A stretch of DNA of 21,716 bases, from the NCBI GenBank assembly GCA_040357565.1, contig JBDODJ010000190.1; one strand, 5' to 3'. Of the stretch, positions 1 through 15,167 are shown in pieces. A program made the position numbers and the translations under genes. A model generated the notes under the pieces. That model made no database searches, was not told the origin of the DNA, and saw only the letters and a list, made by a program, of their open reading frames with translations. This DNA is from Cercozoa sp. M6MM. Lineage: Eukaryota > Endomyxa: Ascetosporea. Every line of letters starts with the position of its first letter. The first letter of the stretch is position 1.

Positions 1-51
<51 letters not shown>
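1..51. repeat. (AC)n microsatellite at the window edge
   Basis: An uninterrupted AC dinucleotide tract. In the sense of the minus-strand phosphatase gene it is (GT)n and lies inside the intron after exon 5, whose donor GTACAC is read from position 63 downward. Confidence 0.95.
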
Positions 52-53
<2 letters not shown>

Positions 54-349
54 GAGAGTGTACGGCGACGTTCGCACTGCCAGAGGAGAGTGGAAACACG
101 AGCGCCTTGTGCATCAAATCCGTTGAGAAACGGGCCGTTTTCAACAGCTACCACACACCACAGGGGCATATACAGGCACGGATACACATATACACACACG
201 GGCACACTACCTCCTGCTTGCGTCTATGGGGATCGCGGATCATCGGGGCGTTGCCCGAGACGCCGTCGGCCACGCCCACGTGGAGTGGCGACACGAAGAA
301 AGAGTCTAAGCATACACACAATACTATATATATGTGTGTGTGTGTGTGT

Positions 350-401
<52 letters not shown>

Positions 402-411
402 NNNNNNNNNN

Positions 412-467
<56 letters not shown>

Positions 468-1122
468 CAGACTACCTTGTCCAAAGTTGAGCGCCGGAAA
501 CACGAGATCACCGTCCAATAAAACGTGCGAGTACAACTGCTGCTGACCCTGCTGGTTCACACATGTGTCAGTGTATCATGTGTGCAAGTGAGCGAAGTGA
601 GTCAGAAACAGCAGAGAGAAATAGTACGAAGCCTTCGATCTCGGAAGCGTTGAGGTCCTTCTTTCCGGGACCCGCCGTGCCAAACAACGCCGTTGTCAGT
701 CGCACCGGTTGATTCTCCAGCGTCAGTCGGTACAACGTCGTCTCCTTTTTGACACAAACAGGCACTGATAAAAGGTCGGACACTAACAGAGGGGAACACA
801 AGCTTACCTTGTCGATCCCCATGGACTCGTAACCGGTCTTGTGTGTCTCCTCCGCAACCTGCGCTGCTGTACGAGTTTGCTCGGTCACCTCCAGTCGCGT
901 CTGAGTCTGTTCGACACAAACCTCACTCAGTTTGGTGACACCAGCACAAGGTTTGCCATCAACCCTCAAACAGAAGACACGAGGAAACGAGAATACATGC
1001 GTCGGCGCCGCAAAGAAGCGCGCAGACGAAGCCTGTCGCGGCAGACACTGTGACTGGCGCGACACGATGCAGCAGTGCAGCGATCGTCGCGTACGCGACA
1101 CCAAACGAAGTGAAGCCGACAT
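1..1122 (-). CDS. PPTC7/PTC7-like mitochondrial PP2C phosphatase, 5' part (continues beyond window)
   Basis: Manganese/magnesium-dependent Ser/Thr phosphatase of the PP2C superfamily, closest in motif to the mitochondrial PTC7/PPTC7 branch. Proposed exons, read downward: 1122-808, 744-628, 551-476, 305-211, 147-64; all phases agree. The protein starts with an Arg/Ser-rich leader without acidic residues for about 50 residues (MSASLRLVSRTRRSLHC...), as expected for a mitochondrial presequence. Exons 3 and 4 join to give GQDSFFVSPLHVGVADGVSG, matching the family's G-E-D-A-x-F-V...GVADGVGG core with the metal-binding Asp present. Exon 5 gives ARFSTDLMHKAL, matching the following F-S-x-x-L-M helix. 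About 229 residues are visible; the rest of the catalytic domain lies left of the window. The core begins about residue 160, later than in the short animal enzymes, so the leader region is extended. Intron 3 is (CA)n on the sense strand and the intron after exon 5 runs into the (AC)n at the window edge. Exons 1 and 2 could also be joined differently, since intron 1 (807-745) is open in frame. Confidence 0.75.
332..464. repeat. (TG)n microsatellite with 10-N gap (402-411)
   Basis: TG tract on the plus strand, interrupted by ten N, filling most of the phosphatase intron between exon 3 (ends 476) and exon 4 (starts 305). The gap marks an unresolved repeat length, so the true intron may be longer. 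Confidence 0.95.
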
Positions 1123-1666
1123 GTAGTTGAACCCGTTGCAAGAAAGCGCGCGTCTGGCTCTTATTTCGAACAGTTCACAAAAGCGATCTCCAGTGCGCAG
1201 GAGCGTTCTTCAAATCGAAACCCTCGAAGCTTCCAAGCCTGAAGCTACACGACACCGCCTTTGCTTATTTCAAGCAAACGACGACAACCCTACGAAAGTG
1301 GCGCAAGCACGTGACGAAATCCGGATTCTGGGGTTGATGCTTTTTGGATGCTTTCGCGAGGGAGGTTATGAAACTGATATTCTCGCGATTCAAAAACCGT
1401 TTTGCAAAATAACACAGCACGGGAGCGACTCTGGGACACAAGACAACTAACGGAGAGCACTATGCGCGTACAGCAGAGAGAACTGCGTCGGAATTTGCGA
1501 GCGTAGATCCGACAGAGCCGGTAAAATCGTACAGATATACAGAACCGGTACAGTACTGTACTGTACTGCCGGTACGAGGGACGAGTTGCTGTAGCCGACA
1601 TTCATCTTTCTTGAAACTCGTCAGATCGGGTCATGCAAGCACTTCATGTGCATGCTATTTACTATC
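1123..1666. promoter_or_regulatory. Divergent intergenic spacer, probable bidirectional promoter region
   Basis: This 544-bp spacer separates the start codons of two divergent genes, the phosphatase (minus) and the type I membrane protein (plus). Nothing in it looks coding: the open frames are short and lack family-like content. It holds a CACGTG E-box-like palindrome near 1309-1314 and a GTAC-rich near-palindrome at 1545-1575. The promoter role is inferred from position only. Confidence 0.4.
1545..1575. promoter_or_regulatory. GTAC-rich near-palindrome in divergent spacer
   Basis: A 31-nt segment that starts CCGGTACAG and ends CTGCCGGTAC, with TACTGTACTGTAC between them. The CCGGTAC-type arms face each other imperfectly around repeated GTACT units. 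It could be a protein-binding palindrome or a cruciform; function unknown. Confidence 0.35.
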
Positions 1667-6176
<4,510 letters not shown>

Positions 6177-6931
6177 AATTTAAACGCTAAACCTATTTAT
6201 GCATTGTACATGACTGTGCACTGCTGTAGAGTTGGCGAAGATTCGGATAGTCCGCGTTAATTGTGCTTTCGCCGCGCCAATAATCGGCCATGATTGTTTC
6301 GGTGATACAGAACGAAAAATTTACGTTTACTTAGTACCGTTATCGATGCGTCAGTCGGTTAAAAGCGGCCGTCGTCCACCGCCCGTTTCGGGTGGCGCCA
6401 TCCACGCCAACGCCAAGGCAACTCCCTTCGCTTTTGAAGTTCCCCAGGACATCTTCATCAAGGTTGGCACGACGACATCATATACCGTACCCATTCGAGA
6501 GTTTCGTCACGTTAGGGGCCGAACTGACGGGAAACTCATTAGTACGGGTACGGTACAGTGCGCGGCACCTGCGCTGTCATAAAAAACATAAAACCTAGCC
6601 GCGAGTCGCAGGCACGATTTCCGCGTCCACGCCGTTGAATACACAGCCACAGCACTAAACTTATTAACTGGCCCCGAGGTAGCTTTAGTTATCTATAACA
6701 TGCCTTTCAGTTTCCGACGTACGACCTATCGCGTCCACGCGGATGTATTAATAAAAGGTTTGATTCGAAGTTGTAAACTGTATTGCCGCCGTACGCTTCG
6801 GGCATCGGGTCTGTGTATGCAAGTTTTGTGTTCAGGTAGCTCATGTATTTTGCACACACACATTCGGCCAAAAATACGCGATTTTGGTCAAAGTTTGGAA
6901 GTTACCCTGACAGTGAGACGTGAGTCGCGCG
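6177..6931. other. Intergenic region upstream of the cyclase, no supported gene
   Basis: This 755-bp spacer lies between the membrane-protein stop and the cyclase start. A 117-codon open stretch (6232-6582, plus) begins without ATG, has no family resemblance and no exon-like boundaries, so I do not call it. An imperfect inverted repeat CCAAAAAT...ATTTTGG lies at about 6868-6887, some 45 nt before the cyclase ATG, probably in its 5' leader. The cyclase promoter should be in this region, but I see no recognisable element. Confidence 0.5.
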
Positions 6932-9900
6932 ATGCATCCTCCGCCTCAGTCCTTTCACTCGGGGTTTTCTTCGCTGCCGGCACTTCTGTTGCCACCTGCT
7001 CGAGCAAGAAGAGCCTCTCTTGCTGATAGCGTCGAGAAGAGTCGCTTGCTTCGGCTAGAGGTCCCGCGCCTTTCCACACAGGAGTCAGAGGCTTCGCTCT
7101 CGGTTCCCGAAGAACCAAGACGGCTGAGGCAGCATGCCAGTGTCACTTCAGTGGGCGACGGGGCGATTACGCTGCTGGATGTGTTAAGTGAGGAGCAGTT
7201 TCTCACTGAAGACATGCGCGACCCTGAAGGGCCTGAAACGACAGAGGAGGCGCTGAGCATCCTGATCATGAAAAACCCCGATCGCTTTCGCCAGTACAGC
7301 TTCGTGAACTCCCTAAAAACGCAAATAGTCGCAGCTTTATTGTTCATGCTCGTGTTGCTCGTCTTCCTTGTCATCGGTTTTACGTCCTTTGAACTCGCGA
7401 TCCTGAACCGCCCGCAGTCAGATATTCCCAACCTCGGACGATCCCTTCTCGTGTTGTCTTTTGCGGCTGGGTTCTTATTTTGGTGTCTTCTTTGTTGCAT
7501 TCGACAAAGATACAACTCGACGAAGCGCGCAGCTCGACTCGCCGGTGTGACCTACACTCCACTAGAAATGGTTCGGTTTCACCTCGTACAGCGAATCGCA
7601 ATCGTCGTCTCGGTTTGTCCCGTGCTGGCAGGAACTCTTGCACTTGCGACAGACAGTGAAATCGGAGACGCCGATTCGATCACAGAGCCGTTCGCCGTCT
7701 GGCTTGCACTGCTCGCATCGTTGCTCGCCGTAAACGTGCTTTGGTCGATTCTTGCAATAAACTGGCGCACACAGACGATTGCATTTCTGGCAACAGTGTG
7801 TGCTTTGGTCGCTACACCTGCGTTCCGCGAAGGATGGGGACGAAGCTTCGCCGTGGTTTCGATCACCCTATGTGTTGTCGCGGCACTCGCTTTCCACGTG
7901 TTCGCGGTGAGCGTTACACTTAGCAACGAACGCATCAAGTTGAAAGGGTTCGTTGAAAAGAAGCTTCTCTTCGCCGAGCGCACTTCCACAAATGTGCTTC
8001 TTCGAGCGCTGCTGCCCCGACAGATTTACCTTGAACTGTCGATCTATGGTACCGTACGAAGACGACAACGCATGTCTACGGTGGCCTTTGTCAAAATTGA
8101 GACGTTCGACACATCTGGGCGTGAGCTTTTAGACACGCGGCGACAAGTGGAGTTGATCCACGCGGTTGTGGTACAACTTGACGTGCTGCTTGCCAATGAA
8201 AAGGTCGAAACTAGCGGGGTCATCAAAGTCGAACACGTCGCAAACACTTACTTACTCGCAAGTGGCTTGCTGTTGCCGAAGAGAGAAGCCTCGTGTGTAA
8301 ACCACGCAGCACGACTCTGCGAAGTGTGCCTGAGAATGTCAGTTGCCGTCAAGAAACTCGATTTAGAGGGGGCGTTTGTCACCTTGAAGGTCGGCATCCA
8401 CTCGGGCAAGACGGTTGGCACTGTGATTGGGCAAAAACGCAAGTTCTTTCGCATCTTTGGCGATGCTGTGAACATGGCCTCGCGTGTCTGTACGACAGGG
8501 ATTAGCAACACGATTCAGTGCAGTGCCGAGTGTTTTCGACTTGCCTCTAAGTGGCCACAGTTTGTGTGGAGAGGTACCTGAGACAGTTGATGTGTTTCCG
8601 ATGATTTGTAAGTATTGCTTTTTGCTCTGGGTGACAGATCGTGGCCTGGTGTGGATGAAGGGTAAAGGTAGGCAACGTGTCTACCTCATTGACCGGGATC
8701 AAAGCTTGAACAACTTTGATCGCCCCACCCTGTCGGAGCGACTTGGCAGGCGACCAAGGAGTACCTTTGAGACGAGTGGGCGTTACGAAACACGTCGAAA
8801 CATCGGTCTTGCGAATTTCGGCGAGCGTATGCTCAAGTACGAGTCGCTGGGCACTTTACTGAATCGCTCCCCAGAGTTGGTGGACTACTTGACCTCGCTG
8901 CAATTTTACGAATTTCTCAAGGAAGCGGAAAAGCGAATCGCTATGTTGACACTGCGTTTCTCGCACTTCGCTTGCCTCACTATCACCGAGAAGCTTGCTA
9001 TTGAGCGATCCTCATCGGAGATTGTCGTCAATTCCGAAGAGGAGCAGCGAAAGAAAACAGAAGCACGCGCAGCTGATAAGAACATCAGAACACACTCGTT
9101 CACAGAAGGTGTGAAGAGGGCGAGTCGACGAGCTTCGTTACAAATCGCAAAGTTATTGCACGGTAAGACCGCGCATCCTTCGATGACACGTAACATCAGT
9201 GCGGTTGTGCCGATGGAAGATACCTCCGTCGTGACTTCGGCGTCGTCAGTTTCTGAGCCTGTACGACTGCGAGTCGAGACGCCAAACCTGAGTAGCCTAC
9301 TTCCCGCACTGAAAGAAAAGCAAACCTTGCCAAAACAAAGCCACGCGCCTATGGGTACTGCGGGCGAGTCACCCGAAATTCTCATTCCGTCGGAGGCGAA
9401 GGCAGAACCGCCATCGAAAACAGCGACACGCTTAGTTAACTGGGAGGATCAGTTCCAATGGCACTTTCTCTCGCGCACGTGGAAGTGGCAATGCTTGGTC
9501 GCAGGTCTCGTCGCGCTTGCCCACATCTCGTTCATTGCATCATACGTGGTGATAGGACTTCAATTAGCTCGAGGTGATATCGACCTCGACGATGACAACG
9601 CGGTGTATTTGCGCATGACGCAAAACACGGGTGCACCATACTACGAAATCGCGGCAATCATTTTCTGCTGTTGGCACATCATCGCGTTGCTTCGATGGAA
9701 ATGGATTGATACGCAACTACAAGCTGCTGAAAGAAAGAAACTTCATACGAAACCCCAGGACTACGAGGCAACGTTGGTCGCCGGAGGGGTTGCAGCAGGC
9801 GGAGGAGTTGTTTGTGACGAAATTTCGTTGCATTGGCTGAATTTTTGGAGGTGTACGGCGCGCTTTGCACAATGGCCGATGACGTTCATTGTCTTTCTCA

Positions 9901-12727
9901 TCGTCTACAAGTCAGTCACCTTGCCGGTGGGCGGGCCAACAGAGTTGGCCGGTTTGAGCGTCGCGAGTCGCGCAGACGCACTAAGACAAATACAAATGCA
10001 GGCGACGATGCACGGCTTCCTGTCGATTCTGACGCTTTCGTTAGCGGCGCTGACTGGCTGTGCGCAGTTTCGGTTCATGGTGTTGCTTGTCGTTTCTGAT
10101 ACTGCGCTCACAGTCATGCGCGCCGTGGACGTTTTTCGCATTCTTCCACACAAACAAAGTGGCACTTCCAGCTCTCGTATGCACATCGACGACATTCTGT
10201 CTCAGCACGAGCAAGTTCAAGAGTTTCTTGTGGTGTTACCGATGACGTTTGGAGCCTTAGTGCTGCTCTGTGCTCTTGCTTACGACAAAGAGCGCGCAGT
10301 TCGACGCACGTGGATGCTGGAACGCGCGCTAACGCACAACAAGCAGCAGCTCAGCAACTTGTTGCAGAACCTGTTGCCTCCTTTCGTTCTCCGGACAATG
10401 CGTGCCTTGAAGCCAGAAAACGCAATTGACACTCTGGTGTCTGCCGAGTTCTTTGATTCCACCGTTTTTGAGAGCGATCTCGTTAACTTTACTGCAGTGT
10501 GCTCGAAGATGTCACCCATGGAGGTCGTAGACATGCTCAACACGTTGTATGTAAAGTACGACGAACTCGTCGGGAAGCACGGCATTGAGAAGATTGAAAC
10601 CATCGGCGACGCGTTCATCGCCGTGAACTTTGCCGGACCGCCTGACTCGGTGCTTGACTTTGCTCTCGACATTTTGGCCGTACATCGACAGTACAGCGAA
10701 CACGACATAGGTGCACGTATTGGCATTGCCTATGGGTGGACAATCGGGTGCAAGTTGGGGGTATCTTCCATCCGATACCACGTGTTCGGCGATGCTCTCG
10801 ATCTCGCAGTGAAGCTTGAGGAGAAGTCGGACCGAGGCAGAATCTTAGTATCGAAGACTGTTGTAGAAAACGCAACTGTGCTTTGCTCTTCGGTTGAACC
10901 AAGCTCTGGTCCAAAGCGGAAGGACAAGATCCACGTTATTGGCCCAGTCGAAGCCGAAGAGACGAGTGTTGTGCAAAAGTACATCTTTCTGCCGCACCCC
11001 ACCGAAGAAGATGCGTTTTTTTGCTTCGACCCCGACCAAATAGAGGAACTAGATGCCTTCATTGCGGAACAAGAGTCAGATAAATCAAAGCTGAGGCAAC
11101 AGGAGGGGGCGTTTCACATCAAGGTTGATGCTGAGGAAGAAGCGTCTCTCGTGCGCTCGACATCAACAATACCGCCTTTCTCGCACACAAGCTCCGTGGG
11201 AGTGCACCCGAAAGTTCCACTGACTTCTCACTTACTCTCAGTAAGCCGACCTGCAACCCCGAAATCAGCGCCAGCCGCAGAAGCTGTCTCACCGGAGACT
11301 TCAGTGTCGGGCCTTTCAGGAATGGAAGTGGACAGACCAGTATCCTCCAAGTCGGCGCAGTCAGCTCGTGAGTACTCGGCAAAGCGACGCGCTTCAATCC
11401 AGCGTCACATGAACGCTATGCTGTCAGCCCGACACCGTGTCAAGACAGGTATCGCGAGGCATGCAGGCGCTGGGCGCCCTGGTGAACCCGAAGAGCCGGA
11501 AGCGACTCGGTTACGCAGGATGTCATCGATTTCGCAGGTCCTTCGCCAAGCGCGTCGACGGCAAGGCAAAGCTGGCATGGAGTCCTCTGATTTGGCTGAA
11601 ACAGCACTGCGCCTTGATTCCCTTGTGTCAAAAAGGGAGATTGAGGAGCTATCCGTGCGGTCTCATTCCCTTGACGAAAACAAGCGACTTGAAAGAAGCA
11701 CAGCACGCTTGCGACAGGTACAGTGCCTTGATACAGGTGTCGCTAAAAATCTTCACATCCACGTTATGAAGTCTACTCACGTGTTGCGATTGGCAGGCCG
11801 CACTGCAGTTGCGAATGCGGCGCCTTGCGAGCACCGCAACCAGGAACTTGCACGCAGAAGACTTTCCGATCATTTTGCCCGCGGTAAACGGGTTGTTCAA
11901 TTTCAAAAAAGACAGCTTGAAATGTGTTCTATTTTGAAGGATGTGTTTGAGCGCGAAAAGCACGAAAGAAGGCCCTCAACACAAAAAGAGCAGCTAGAAG
12001 CTTCAAAGCGATTCGACTTTAGCGAGCTGCTGGCGGCTGCGGGATACCGCAAAGCACGGAGGTCGTTCGCTGACGTCGTTGTAGAGAAAACCAACATTTC
12101 ACTGCCGAAAAAAACGCCCGAAGGAGAGGCGGAAGAGGCCTCCGTATGTTCAATCATAGATGCAAAGAAAGTGTAAACTGGCATTCGAACATGTGCTCAG
12201 AGAGAAGACTCGTCCAAAGACGACGACGGCAACTCAACGATAGTGCGTTCACGAAACGATCAGGTAAATACACCATGAATTACTTTTATCGAGTGGGAGG
12301 GGACTTCCTTCGTTTCGTCTAGCATTGTGTGCAGTCACCACCTGCACCGGATTCTCCAAGGATAGAGGTCCCGAACTTGCTGAAAGCACTACCACCACTC
12401 GTTCCTAAGGCTTCTCCTCCCCTAGTTGGCAGCAGTTTAAGGTCTCGAAAAACGACAACTGCAGAAACAACTCGAGCGGTGGGTGCGACAGGCGAGAACG
12501 AAGCAGTCATTGAGATACGTGTTCTCAAAGAGGACGGAGCGGTGTTGACACGAGACAAGGTTCAACACGACGATGCACCGTTCTTTCGCGATTTTTCGAT
12601 GCACAGCGATACATCGATTAACGAAAGTGATGGTGGTGACTTGCACATAGAGTTGCCTGCCACCGACGCTGGCAGCAGCCAAGATGTGAACGGGGGCACA
12701 GAGTCCGAACCATCGCTGACCGACTAA
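6932..12727 (+). CDS. Twelve-span class III adenylyl/guanylyl cyclase with two catalytic domains
   Basis: Makes cAMP or cGMP from ATP or GTP at a membrane. Exons 6932-8573, 8638-12170, 12201-12263, 12335-12727; about 1876 aa. The start is the first ATG after an in-frame stop at 6914. Order: cytosolic N-terminus; six membrane spans (about residues 130-330); catalytic domain 1 (about 383-565); basic linker; second membrane cassette with five to six spans (about 833-1097); catalytic domain 2 (about 1150-1300); long charged tail. Domain 1 has GIHSG and IFGDAVNMASR (Asn514, Arg518) but Lys388 and Asn438 where the metal Asp belong. Domain 2 has ESDLVNFT and ETIGDAF (Asp1161, Asp1205) but Asp and Lys in place of the Asn/Arg pair. 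The domains therefore form one composite active site. The join at 8573/8638 restores the typical RGLVWMKGKGRQRVYLI strand. The LLP motif precedes each catalytic domain (ALLPRQ, NLLPPF). If the 30-nt intron at 12171 is not spliced, the protein ends at 12176 (1726 aa). Confidence 0.96.
8574..8637 (+). other. 64-nt intron in cyclase catalytic domain 1
   Basis: Donor GAG|GTACCT, acceptor GTGACAG|ATC, phase 1. Splicing replaces an in-frame TGA at 8579 with the conserved C-terminal strand of the cyclase domain, so conservation supports the intron directly. It is an independent anchor for the GTAC donor type seen elsewhere in the window. Confidence 0.93.
12171..12200 (+). other. Candidate 30-nt intron near the cyclase C-terminus
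   Basis: GTGTAA...TGCTCAG, phase 0, containing the in-frame stop at 12174. The two open stretches after it (12201-12263 and 12335-12727) lack an ATG at their starts but join in phase 0 and have the same charged, low-complexity character as the preceding tail. It is otherwise the true gene end; I favour splicing slightly. Confidence 0.5.
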
Positions 12728-13023
12728 CTCCGCCGGCGGAACTAAACACTGTAGATATACTAAAAAAGCCCGCAGTGAGTTCATCCCCCCAAACTGCATC
12801 CAGCATCCGGGCATACAACAAGGCATGACAGCAGCAGAACTGAAACAACATGACTGGACAAAAAAGATCATACCCAGTCACAAAAAGCGCAAGAAGAATT
12901 TTTGAGTGTTCTGTATTACTTTTACAGTGCATTGTCCCTGTGCACTGTTAGTCACCGCTACAACGCAGCTCATTGTGATTTTGTGGTCCGTGCAGCGTGA
13001 GGGCAATCCTGTGGTGGACTGCA
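12728..13023. other. Spacer between cyclase and F-box gene, with hairpin
   Basis: This 296-bp spacer has no supported gene. A perfect 8-bp inverted repeat (ACAGTGCA / TGCACTGT, 9-nt loop) lies at 12924-12948, between the cyclase stop and the next start codon. It may be part of the 3' end of one gene or the promoter of the next. Confidence 0.5.
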
Positions 13024-14113
13024 ATGTCGGCCTTGCGGTGGGAGGCAATTGCTGCTGAGTTCTCTGACGACGACCTCGAGGAGCACAAGCAAGACTCCAA
13101 TGGCAAAAACAGTCACGTAACTGAGGATGATTTCATGTATGCCAGTACAGTGCAAGACTTGCTGGAGCAACGCATTCATGTGCCGGTGACTGAGGAAGTT
13201 CAACGCGTCATCGATGAAATTGTAAATCTGGTTTACCTTAATATCAATTCTCGGCATGAGTGCTGCGTCGCAGAGCGAAAAGGAGCAGGCTGAATTCGAT
13301 CGCAAAATGCGTCAAGTCACCGCGCTTCACAACGAACGCAAGCGACAGCAAATGCGGAAGCAGGTGCATATCAATTTCGTTTCTCTATACTGTGTGCATG
13401 TGTTGTATGCGTGTGTATGTGTATGCGCATGTATGTGCATGTGTTGTGTGCGTGTGTATGTGTATGCGCATGTGTGAATGTGCATGTGTGTATGTGCATG
13501 TGTGTGTATGTGTGTTTGTGTGTATTTCGCTTTATTTTGCCATGCAGAGGGAGAAGGAGCGAGTGCAACGGCACCTCCTGACCAACAGTAGCAATACAGT
13601 GTGTCAGGTGTTGCGATTCCTACCGCTGCGAGATCTTGTGGCCTGCGCAAAGGTCAGCACGCTCTGGAGGGATGAGGTATACTTGCACCTACCACCCTCT
13701 CTGATCGCACATGTAGTCTATTCTGTACGCCACCTTGTTGTGTGAAAGACGCTTGCGACGATGCGAATTCGAGGCACGCGAACGAACGGAGACAACGCTC
13801 TGCTGCGACAACTGTTATCAACGAACGTTCTCGTGCAAGGCGAGGCCCCACACAGTATTAATGGGCACTCCTTCTCTATTTTGTCCTTGCTTCTTCGACC
13901 TACTTGTTTGACCTTTTTCAGAGCGTCCACTGGGAATGTTTGGTAGTCTACCAGTCTCGATGGATATTGACGAATTTGCGCGGACGAACTGTACCTCCCA
14001 TACGCATTGCGTTAAGTTTCGTATATTTTATCCGCTTGTGGTTACAGTCTGCAAGCGAAGCGACGCATTGGGCGATTCGTTTGCGCTACAGAATGTTGTG
14101 TGCTTCAAGATGA
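13024..14113 (+). CDS. Small F-box protein with cysteine cluster
   Basis: Probable substrate adaptor of an SCF ubiquitin ligase; target unknown. Exons 13024-13221, 13274-13363, 13548-13676, 13717-13854, 13922-13990, 14048-14113, all phase 0; 229 aa. The N-terminus is acidic. Residues about 67-105 are strongly charged and probably coiled coil (SEKEQAEFDRKMRQ...). The F-box follows at about 113-139: VCQVLRFLPLRDLVACAKVSTLWRDE, which has the Leu-Pro-x-x-Asp-Leu and Cys/Val...Trp pattern of the family. After it comes a Cys-rich stretch (CEFEARERTETTLCCDNC, then C), possibly metal-binding, and an HWE...YQSRW segment like the post-F-box region of some family members. No WD40, LRR or Kelch repeats follow. 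The last proposed intron (13991-14047, 57 nt) is open in frame, so a form with 19 extra hydrophobic residues is possible. The stop lies 109 bp before the next gene's ATG. Confidence 0.65.
13397..13478. repeat. Two tandem copies of a 41-bp TG-rich minisatellite in an intron
   Basis: Two copies, 13397-13437 and 13438-13478, share CATGTGTTGT followed by a run of GTGTATGTGTATGCGCATGT with only a few changes. Related TG/CATG sequence continues to about 13524. The whole lies in the F-box gene intron 13364-13547. It is nearly all alternating purine-pyrimidine. Confidence 0.8.
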
Positions 14114-14222
14114 ACACGTGCCTGCGGGACAGTCTGTCGCATGTCGAGGCACTCGCAATGGCAGACGACGGCGTCGCACTCTTTCAATGGCAACGCAACC
14201 GTTCTCCTGTGCTGCTGCGACG

Positions 14223-14948
14223 ATGGCAGTTCTCGTGTCTCTTCTCTCACTCGCGCTTCACTGCGTCTCAACTGCTGGTTGACTGTACAGTCTACCTTTC
14301 TGTTTTTCCCCCGGGCCCTATTACACTGCATGCGTCTGTATGGGTTTCATTGTAGGGACGCGACGAGTTTGCGTCCTGTTGCAAATGTTCAACCAGAATG
14401 AAATCAAAGCCGCCGCACTCTGGCTCGACGACGTTCGATCCACCCGGCGTTTCTCGCTCGAATTCACCAACGGACCGGTCAATATGGAGAGTATTCGGTT
14501 GGAGCAAAACACTGGCAGTGCGTGCAGTCGCTTCTTTCGCCTGACACTGTACCACCTGGAGACGCGCTCCGTGTGGCGACTGTTCCGCACTCCTTCTGCC
14601 AATATCGACTCGCGATATGTGTACAACATGTTGCGTTGTTTTCCCATTTCTCTGTGAGCAAGGGATGCAAAAGTCTACCCGTGTGTACATATAGCAACAA
14701 ACGTGTCTCGCTTAAGGCAGACAGGATTCGCGAGATCGGTGCAGTGTCCAACACTCAGCAGACGTGGAGTTACACGGAACAGTACGCCGTGACTGTCTCG
14801 GTACTGACCTGTTCTGGCACACAGAGCAAGCTGCGGTATTGTATGAAGAATCTAAGGATTCTTTAGAAAATCAAGCGTGACCTGTCGATCCAAATTGTCG
14901 ACGCGGAAACTCGCGATGTCTTCTCGCATGTCATCGAGTAAGTGTCTA

Positions 14949-15026
<78 letters not shown>

Positions 15027-15129
15027 AGTNNNNNNNNNNNNNNNNNNNNNNNNNNNNNNNNNNNNNNNNNNNNNNNNNNNNNNNNNNNNNNNNNNNNNNN
15101 NNNNNNNNNNNNNNNNNNNNNNNNNNNNN

Positions 15130-15167
<38 letters not shown>

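Noticed and set aside
6232-6582. 117-codon open frame in the spacer before the cyclase
   Set aside because: No ATG at its start, no domain, no splice partners; consistent with chance.
13936-14355. Plus-strand open frame of about 139 codons (starts MFGSLP) overlapping the end of the F-box gene and the start of the next
   Set aside because: The F-box exons join in phase 0 in another frame, and a clear signal peptide with a matching next exon starts at 14223 in yet another frame. It could still be real if those two models are wrong.
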